Assembly: GCA_947628035.1 (NCBI GenBank)
Contig: CANQYL010000003.1
Span: 1-49,098, forward strand
Direction of reading: 5' to 3'
Length of the DNA stretch: 49,098 nucleotides
DNA from: an uncultured Akkermansia sp.
GTDB lineage: Bacteria; Verrucomicrobiota; Verrucomicrobiia; Verrucomicrobiales; Akkermansiaceae
Shown here piece by piece: positions 43,916 to 49,098 of the stretch. A program made the position numbers and the translations under genes. Positions within the stretch are counted from its first letter, which is position 1. Each line of letters starts with the position of its first letter. The notes beneath the pieces are model-generated. The model was not told the origin of the DNA. It saw nothing but the letters and a program-made list of their open reading frames with translations, and made no database searches.

Positions 43916-44917
43916 TCAACAGATCAGTAAGGAGTCCTCGCGTCGGTACACCCCTTCCATGGCGATGTAGCGCGTGCGCAGCAGTTCCGCCGAGCGGTGC
44001 CCCATCTCTAATTGCAGCTCGGCGTAGTTGCGGAAGGTGACCAGGTGGTGCGTGGCAAAGGTGTGCCGCAGGACATCCGGCTGCCAGCTGGTGAAGCCCG
44101 CCTCCCGGTGCAGGCGCGTGCGGAGGCGTCGACAGTTCGGCGGACAGATCTGCTCGTCCCCGGGGCGGCAGATGCGCCGCAGGATGCGTGCCAGGGGCGG
44201 GAAGATGGTGACGTGCCGGGCGCCACCGGTCTTGCTGTGGCGCGGGGCGATGCAGATGACGCCGTCGTCGAGCCGCACATCGCTCCAGCGTAAGCGCTCC
44301 ACTTCACTCGGGCGCACGCCCGCGAAGAGCATGATGGCGGTTGCGGCGAGGCAGGCGCCGCCCTCGAACTCCTCGGCGGTGTGCATCAAACGCCCAATCT
44401 CCCCCTTGTTCAGGATGCTGATGCGCTTTTCTTCGAGCCGTTCCGGCTCGACCTTGCGCACCGGGTTCTCTGCACACCATCCCCGCTTGCACGCCGTGGA
44501 AAACACTCCGCTGAGGATGAGTCTCGCTTTGTTTCGCTGCCGTGGTGTGTCGAAAGCTTGCTTGATGTATTCCCTGCATTCCTCGGAGGAGATGCTGCGT
44601 ATACGCCTGGTCGTCATACCCTTGCATCGTCTCATGAAACGCCTCGCGATGCCGCGGAAGTCGCACAGCGTTCGTGCCCTCCGGTCTTTTCTCGCCTCCA
44701 GCGCCTCCTCCACTGCCCGGGCAAAGGTCACTGTCTTTTCGCACCGTCGCAGTTCTTCCTCCCCCGCCTCAATGCACGCCATGGCACGCTTCACGCGACC
44801 TCTCCCCGCCTCCAGCGCCCTCTTCGCCACCAACGCCGCTTCCAGCACATCCACCCCCGTCTGCCGCAGCACCTCTACCGCCGCCAGCTCCGTCTGTCTA
44901 TTTGATTTCGTTTTCAT
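43916..44917 (-). CDS. Tyrosine recombinase/integrase, 333 aa
   Basis: Site-specific recombinase. An N-terminal helical part (core-binding, REYIKQAFDTPRQRNKARLI) is followed by the catalytic domain with ARG-I in FAGVRPSEVERL, lysine in HSKTGGARHV, the His-x-x-Arg box VLRHTFATHHL, LEMGHRSAEL, and the tyrosine nucleophile in RTRYIAMEG. All catalytic residues are present. The gene is GC-rich compared with its neighbours, a sign of transfer. ATG 44917 gives the chosen start; a longer reading from 44968 would cross the inverted repeat next to it. It diverges from the helicase gene and may serve an integrated element or switch the repeat-flanked segment beside it. Confidence 0.9.
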   Translation of the reverse strand: MKTKSNRQTELAAVEVLRQTGVDVLEAALVAKRALEAGRGRVKRAMACIEAGEEELRRCEKTVTFARAVEEALEARKDRRARTLCDFRGIARRFMRRCKGMTTRRIRSISSEECREYIKQAFDTPRQRNKARLILSGVFSTACKRGWCAENPVRKVEPERLEEKRISILNKGEIGRLMHTAEEFEGGACLAATAIMLFAGVRPSEVERLRWSDVRLDDGVICIAPRHSKTGGARHVTIFPPLARILRRICRPGDEQICPPNCRRLRTRLHREAGFTSWQPDVLRHTFATHHLVTFRNYAELQLEMGHRSAELLRTRYIAMEGVYRREDSLLIC

Positions 44918-44922
44918 ATCGG

Positions 44923-45113
44923 TACCGAATTCATAATCCGCGTGCAAGCCAAAAATACGGCACTCCAACGAAATTTACCAGACCCACGTTTAGGGACTTC
45001 TTCCGCAAGGAGATGTAGCCCGCAAAAGCCCATATAATGCCCTGCTTGCCAAAAATAAACTAACTCATTATTAACAAAATGAGTCAAAAGAAGTACGGAT
45101 TATGAATTCGGTA
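44923..45113. repeat. 18-bp perfect inverted repeat flanking a 155-bp segment
   Basis: TACCGAATTCATAATCCG at 44923-44940 recurs inverted at 45096-45113. The left copy begins five bases upstream of the recombinase start codon; the segment lies between the two divergent genes. Inside is a perfect TATAAT (45034 region, plus strand) without a good -35, and a dyad ACTCAT..ATGAGT near 45063-45084. Confidence 0.8.
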
Positions 45114-45241
45114 GAATCCCACGGAAAGTTGTGAAAAACACATGTGCGAATTTAATTTCCATAACTTTGAATGGCAGGGGGTACGTGTGGGAATAAGACG
45201 TGTTTCAGATAGCATTGTGCGTTGAAATTGAGTCTTTATGA

Positions 45242-48133
45242 ATGAAACACGATAAGATCATGAACAGTATAACGAGCTATCAAGCAAAATACTACGCGTA
45301 TTCCTTTACTCAGGAAGGCAGGCAGGGTGTTGAAGGTTTGACGCAGTCCCTTTTAAGCGCAGCAGTTGACCTCAATCCGCACCAAGTGGAAGCAGCTTTG
45401 TTTGCGTTACGTTCCCCCATATCAAAGGGGGTGCTACTTGCGGATGAAGTGGGCTTGGGGAAGACCATTGAAGCAGGGCTCGTCCTATGCCAGCTTTGGG
45501 CCGGAAGAAAACGGAAATTGCTCATTATATGCCCCGCTTCATTGAGGAAGCAATGGCAGTGTGAATTAGAAGAAAAATTTAATTTGCCTACGAGAATTAT
45601 CGATAAGAAATCCTCGCAGGAAGACGCCAAGAAGGGGAAGCCCAATCCTTACGATGGCAGGTACATTTCCATATCTTCGTACCAATACGCGGCTCGCATG
45701 CAGGGTCACCTAAAGACGATAGATTGGGATTGTGTAGTAATTGACGAGGCGCACAAGCTACGCAACTCCTACCAAGAGTCGAACCGCGTCGGGCAAAGTT
45801 TACGTTGGGCGTTGAAGGAACGGCGTAAGTTGCTTTTGTCTGCCACGCCTCTCCAAAATTCATTGACTGAGCTCTATGGTATAGTCACACTCCTCGATCC
45901 AACGCTGTTCGGGGATTTAAAGACATTCCGTTCTCGTTACGTCAACTCAGGCGGAGATACGGATGAGTTGCGCGCAAGATTAAAGGATTTCTGCCATCGT
46001 ACCCTTCGAAAAGACGTTCAAGCGTACATCAAATACACCCAGCGCATACCGATTACTCAGACCTTCGAATCTTCGGATCAGGAAAATAAACTGTACGAAG
46101 ATGTTTCTGCCTATCTGCAGGATGATCGGACCTACGCGTTCCCCTCGCAACAGAGGACGATGCTGACGCTTGTTGTGCGAAAAGTCATGGCATCATCAAC
46201 AACGGCTCTTTTGGGAACTCTCGAAAGCATATTATCTCGGCTTCAATCTCTCAAGGAAGGAAAGGATAAAGAGGGGCGCCTTCTCATGGAGAGCATCGTG
46301 AAAATTGAGCCGAATATATTGGATGAAATCGCAGAGGATGAGACAGAGTACGATACAGAGTCGATACAAGATGCGGAGGATGAAATAGAGTCTCAAATAG
46401 ATCCTGCGAAATTAGAGCAAGAGATTACATTGGTAAAAGGGCTCATACATCGGGCTCAAAGCATCGGGACCGATGAAAAAACAAAGCAACTTCTCGTCGC
46501 CTTACAAGCTGGTTGGAAAAAATTGCACGAACTGGGAGCCGAAGAGAAGGCTGTGATATTCACAGAGTCACGCCGTTCCATGGATTTTCTCAAAAACTTT
46601 CTAGCGGAAAACGGCTACGCCGGACAGGTGGTATGCTATTCCGGTGGTGGGAAAAAAGATGCCGTATCCACGGAAATTTACCGAGAATATAAGGCAGCGC
46701 ATCCGAATGATTCCTCTTCAAAAGATGTCATGATGCGCCATGCCCTCATTGACGCATTTGAGCATAAAGCTAAAATTCTCATTGCAACGGAAGCCGGAGC
46801 CGAGGGTATCAATTTGCAATTCTGCTCCATGGTGGTCAATTACGACCTTCCGTGGAATCCTCAACGCGTCGAACAGCGAATCGGACGCTGCCATCGATAT
46901 GGGCAGAAACATGATGTCGTTGTTGTTAATTTCTGCAATAAGCGCAATGCAGCCGACGTTCGTGTTTTTGAACTCTTACGCGACAAATTCAACTTGTTTG
47001 AAGGAGTTTTTGGCGCCTCCAACGACATATTGGGGTTTGTGGACGATGCGGGACAGTCTTTTGAGCAGCGTATCAACGATATACTAAGACTTTGTCGTAC
47101 CACAGAGGAGATTGAAGATGCGTTTGACCGATTGCAAAACGAGCTGCAGGATCAAATCACAGCCCAAAAGCAAGCGACATGTAAAGCTGTTATAGAGAAT
47201 CTCGATGAGGAGGTTCGAGAACATCTGAGGATTGATCCCGAATATGCAAGTTCTTACCTTTCCCAGGAAGAAAGAAGGTTCATCAGACTGACGGAATACA
47301 TTTTAGGGAATCGTGCCCGATTTTATCCTGAGCAGAAAGCCTTTGATTTGTTGGAGAGTCCCTCGAAGAATATCCCAACCGGACGTTACTCTTATGATCG
47401 CACGGATACCAGCATAAGAGACATCCCGTATCGCCTGAATTCTCCCTTGGCTGAATGGGTGTTGAACGAAGCAAAAAAAGCCGAAACTCCCTACTCCGAA
47501 GTAGTCTTCAACGTATCAGCATATCATGGAAAAATTTCCGCGCTTGATGAGTATAGAGGAAAATCAGGCTATTTGATTCTTCAGCATTTATGCTTAAAAA
47601 GTTTGGATGCCCAAGACTTCCTCTTATTTTCCGCTACGCTCGATGATGGTACGAGCCTCGATGCTGAGGTTGCAGAAAAGTTCTTTGAAGTCTTTGCTTC
47701 TGCAAGAGAGGCGTCAGGTATACCGGAGTATATTGAAGCCATCCTCGCGAAAAATGCTGATTTGAGCGCCCAAGCGACTGTCAATAGAGTGGGGGAATCT
47801 AACAACGAACATTTTAAAGAAGCCTCCGAAAAATTAGAGCGATGGAGGGATGATCAGGTGGAGGCAGCAACTCGTAAAGTGGATGAGTTGAAAACGAAAA
47901 AACGTGAGATTGAGAAAGCCATTCGCCAGACAAAAACTGCGGAAGAAAATTTGACCCTACAAAAACAGCTGTATGAGGTCAATCATGCGGTGAGGAAAGC
48001 ACGCCAAAACGTGGATGATGTTGAAGATGAAGCAGATAGGAAGCAAAATAGGCTTTTAGACGATTTGCAACGCAAGCTGATTCCGGAAACTGAACGCACG
48101 ACTTTATTCAAGGTGCGTTGGAAAATTATTTGA
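45242..48133 (+). CDS. SNF2-family DNA helicase/ATPase (HepA/RapA-like), 963 aa
   Basis: DNA translocase of the SNF2 group. Motif I is LADEVGLGKTIEAG (residues 67-80), DEAH at 168-171, SATPLQN near 199, FTESRRSMDFLK (motif IV), ATEAGAEGINLQ and RVEQRIGRCHRYGQ near 540 (motifs V and VI). An acidic stretch (EIAEDETEYDTE) lies between the two halves, and the C-terminal 150 residues form a charged coiled coil (VDELKTKKREIEKAIRQTKT). Such proteins occur beside a large DNA methyltransferase and a restriction-like subunit in defence islands. The methyltransferase gene follows 17 bases later. ATG 45242 or ATG 45260 could be the start; neither has a strong ribosome binding site. Confidence 0.88.
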   Translation: MKHDKIMNSITSYQAKYYAYSFTQEGRQGVEGLTQSLLSAAVDLNPHQVEAALFALRSPISKGVLLADEVGLGKTIEAGLVLCQLWAGRKRKLLIICPASLRKQWQCELEEKFNLPTRIIDKKSSQEDAKKGKPNPYDGRYISISSYQYAARMQGHLKTIDWDCVVIDEAHKLRNSYQESNRVGQSLRWALKERRKLLLSATPLQNSLTELYGIVTLLDPTLFGDLKTFRSRYVNSGGDTDELRARLKDFCHRTLRKDVQAYIKYTQRIPITQTFESSDQENKLYEDVSAYLQDDRTYAFPSQQRTMLTLVVRKVMASSTTALLGTLESILSRLQSLKEGKDKEGRLLMESIVKIEPNILDEIAEDETEYDTESIQDAEDEIESQIDPAKLEQEITLVKGLIHRAQSIGTDEKTKQLLVALQAGWKKLHELGAEEKAVIFTESRRSMDFLKNFLAENGYAGQVVCYSGGGKKDAVSTEIYREYKAAHPNDSSSKDVMMRHALIDAFEHKAKILIATEAGAEGINLQFCSMVVNYDLPWNPQRVEQRIGRCHRYGQKHDVVVVNFCNKRNAADVRVFELLRDKFNLFEGVFGASNDILGFVDDAGQSFEQRINDILRLCRTTEEIEDAFDRLQNELQDQITAQKQATCKAVIENLDEEVREHLRIDPEYASSYLSQEERRFIRLTEYILGNRARFYPEQKAFDLLESPSKNIPTGRYSYDRTDTSIRDIPYRLNSPLAEWVLNEAKKAETPYSEVVFNVSAYHGKISALDEYRGKSGYLILQHLCLKSLDAQDFLLFSATLDDGTSLDAEVAEKFFEVFASAREASGIPEYIEAILAKNADLSAQATVNRVGESNNEHFKEASEKLERWRDDQVEAATRKVDELKTKKREIEKAIRQTKTAEENLTLQKQLYEVNHAVRKARQNVDDVEDEADRKQNRLLDDLQRKLIPETERTTLFKVRWKII

Positions 48134-48150
48134 GCTCCAATTTTTATTAT

Positions 48151-49098
48151 ATGTCACCACACTTTGAAGAACTAATAGAAAAGCTGGAAGAAATATTCCA
48201 GATCGACAAGCAAGAACTGGATTTTGGCATTTACCGGATACTCGCTGCCCGGAGAAAACAGATCGAGGATTTTTTGCACAATAGATTAGCCGAAAAGGTG
48301 CAGTCTGCTTTTGCCGGTGCATCTTCTCCTCAGACAGAGGATGATGTCTATTCTCATTTGCTTACGTTTTTTTCTCGATATTATGACAAGGGAGACTTTA
48401 TGTCACTCCGGAGGTATAAGGGCAACACCTACGCTATTCCATACAACGGTGAGGAGGTAAAATTACACTGGGCAAATGCAGATCAGTATTATATTAAGTC
48501 CGGCGAGAGTTTTTCCAATTATGATTTTTCGTTACCAAGCGGGGTTAAGGTGCACTTTCGTCTCCTCAAGGCGGAAGTGACTAAGGATAACGCCAAAGAC
48601 AATGATGCCGCGCGTTGCTATGTTCTATGGGATCCTTCTGCAGCTCATGGTGACGAAGGGGGAGAAGACTCAGAACTTCCAAGTTCCCCCATAGAAGAAA
48701 AAGAGGGGGAACTTTATATCTATTTCCAATATCTCCGCTTCCCTAAGGGAACTAAGCAAAAGGAGAAATCTGATGAAGCGACTTCTCGCTTTTTGTCCTT
48801 GCTCGGTTCCGACACGAGTCTTTATCGGGAATTTTATGAGTTAGGCAATCCGGCGCCGACCGGAAATGACAAGTCTCGTACCGTTTTTCGGAAGTATTTG
48901 GATGACTTCACGGCGAAGAATACCAGCGATTATTTTATCCACAAAGATCTCAAGTCTTTCTTAAACAGGGAACTCGATTTCTATATCAAGAATGAAATGC
49001 TTCGCTTGGATGACATTCAATCTGCCGATGCCTTCTCTCAAATTGAAATTGGTTTACGCAAGATTCAGGTGTTTCGCTCTATCGCCTCGGACCTGATC
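48151..49098 (+). CDS. Site-specific DNA methyltransferase, N-terminal part (cut by window end)
   Basis: An open frame of 316 codons from ATG 48151 to the window end. EELIEKLEEIFQIDKQELDF followed by GIYRILAARRKQIEDFL, and SDYFIHKDLKSFLNRELDFY followed by IKNEMLRLDDI are, as I remember them, the N-terminal blocks of large type III-like (Mod) adenine methyltransferases that sit next to SNF2 helicases. The catalytic motifs (FxGxG, DPPY/DPPF-type) would lie further on and cannot be seen. With the helicase, this probably forms a restriction-modification or related anti-phage system; a nuclease or restriction (Res) gene would be expected beyond the window. Confidence 0.75.
   Translation, partial: MSPHFEELIEKLEEIFQIDKQELDFGIYRILAARRKQIEDFLHNRLAEKVQSAFAGASSPQTEDDVYSHLLTFFSRYYDKGDFMSLRRYKGNTYAIPYNGEEVKLHWANADQYYIKSGESFSNYDFSLPSGVKVHFRLLKAEVTKDNAKDNDAARCYVLWDPSAAHGDEGGEDSELPSSPIEEKEGELYIYFQYLRFPKGTKQKEKSDEATSRFLSLLGSDTSLYREFYELGNPAPTGNDKSRTVFRKYLDDFTAKNTSDYFIHKDLKSFLNRELDFYIKNEMLRLDDIQSADAFSQIEIGLRKIQVFRSIASDLI

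Noticed and set aside
45228..45259. TTGAGT-17-GATAAG as a promoter of the helicase gene with start at 45260
   Set aside because: The -10 box would lie only three bases before that ATG, so the transcript would begin inside the start codon.

Overview
The window looks like chromosomal DNA of a Gram-negative bacterium. It encodes an outer-membrane assembly protein (BamA), a small beta-barrel protein, lipoproteins with signal peptides, and a cell-surface glycan locus. The gene complement (BamA with a long low-complexity N-terminus, Sel1-repeat protein, a DUF2156 gene next to a YkgJ gene, DUF362, YugP) made me think of Verrucomicrobiota (Akkermansia-like). No rRNA or other decisive marker is present, so that placement is a low-to-moderate-confidence inference.

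Left part (1-13.6 kb). At the edge lies a broken RhuM-family gene whose reading ends in a 9-bp tandem repeat. Next is a winged-helix regulator, then one tightly packed minus-strand operon of about 12 kb. Transcribed right to left, it encodes an FdtA-like sugar ketoisomerase, a GNAT acetyltransferase, a small ORF, an acyl carrier protein (ACP), an SDR reductase, a KAS III-like ketosynthase, a second ACP, a metallo-beta-lactamase-fold hydrolase, an AMP-dependent acyl ligase, another GNAT, a GT-B glycosyltransferase, a membrane acyltransferase, an SGNH-type protein, an FdtB-like aminotransferase and a GT2 glycosyltransferase. My reading is a surface-glycan cluster that makes a dTDP-3-amino-3,6-dideoxyhexose and carries its own small fatty-acyl/polyketide-like module for an unusual acyl substituent. 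Upstream of the operon, two inverted 20-bp repeats enclose about 310 bp, a possible invertible promoter.

Middle part (13.6-43.7 kb). These are mostly core genes: hemL, a DUF362 protein, fucU, tRNA-Pro(GGG), an operon tkt-rfbB-GT2-hisS (minus strand), tRNA-Gly(CCC), an operon Sel1 protein-queG-yugP-thioredoxin-like-trpS (minus), mfd (plus), ribD, a lipoprotein, argS (plus), an outer-membrane barrel, and DUF2156-YkgJ and bamA on the minus strand. A three-gene cassette of unknown proteins (23.7-25.3 kb) interrupts this. It is flanked by direct repeats, one of which has been split by a small transposon-like element. Intergenic spaces are filled with a dispersed family of short palindromic words. 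Two parS-like palindromes flank argS, and an AT-rich stretch with a DnaA-box-like site lies nearby, hinting that this part could be close to a replication origin.

Right part (43.7-49.1 kb). A GC-rich tyrosine recombinase gene diverges from a SNF2-type helicase gene, which is followed by a DNA methyltransferase gene cut by the window end. An 18-bp perfect inverted repeat sits between the recombinase and the helicase. This resembles a type III-like restriction/defence locus, possibly under a switchable element.

Several genes (hemL, tkt, the Sel1 gene, the lipoprotein gene, argS) share a layout in which a sigma70-like -10 box lies only 6-10 bases before the start codon. This predicts leaderless or nearly leaderless mRNAs.
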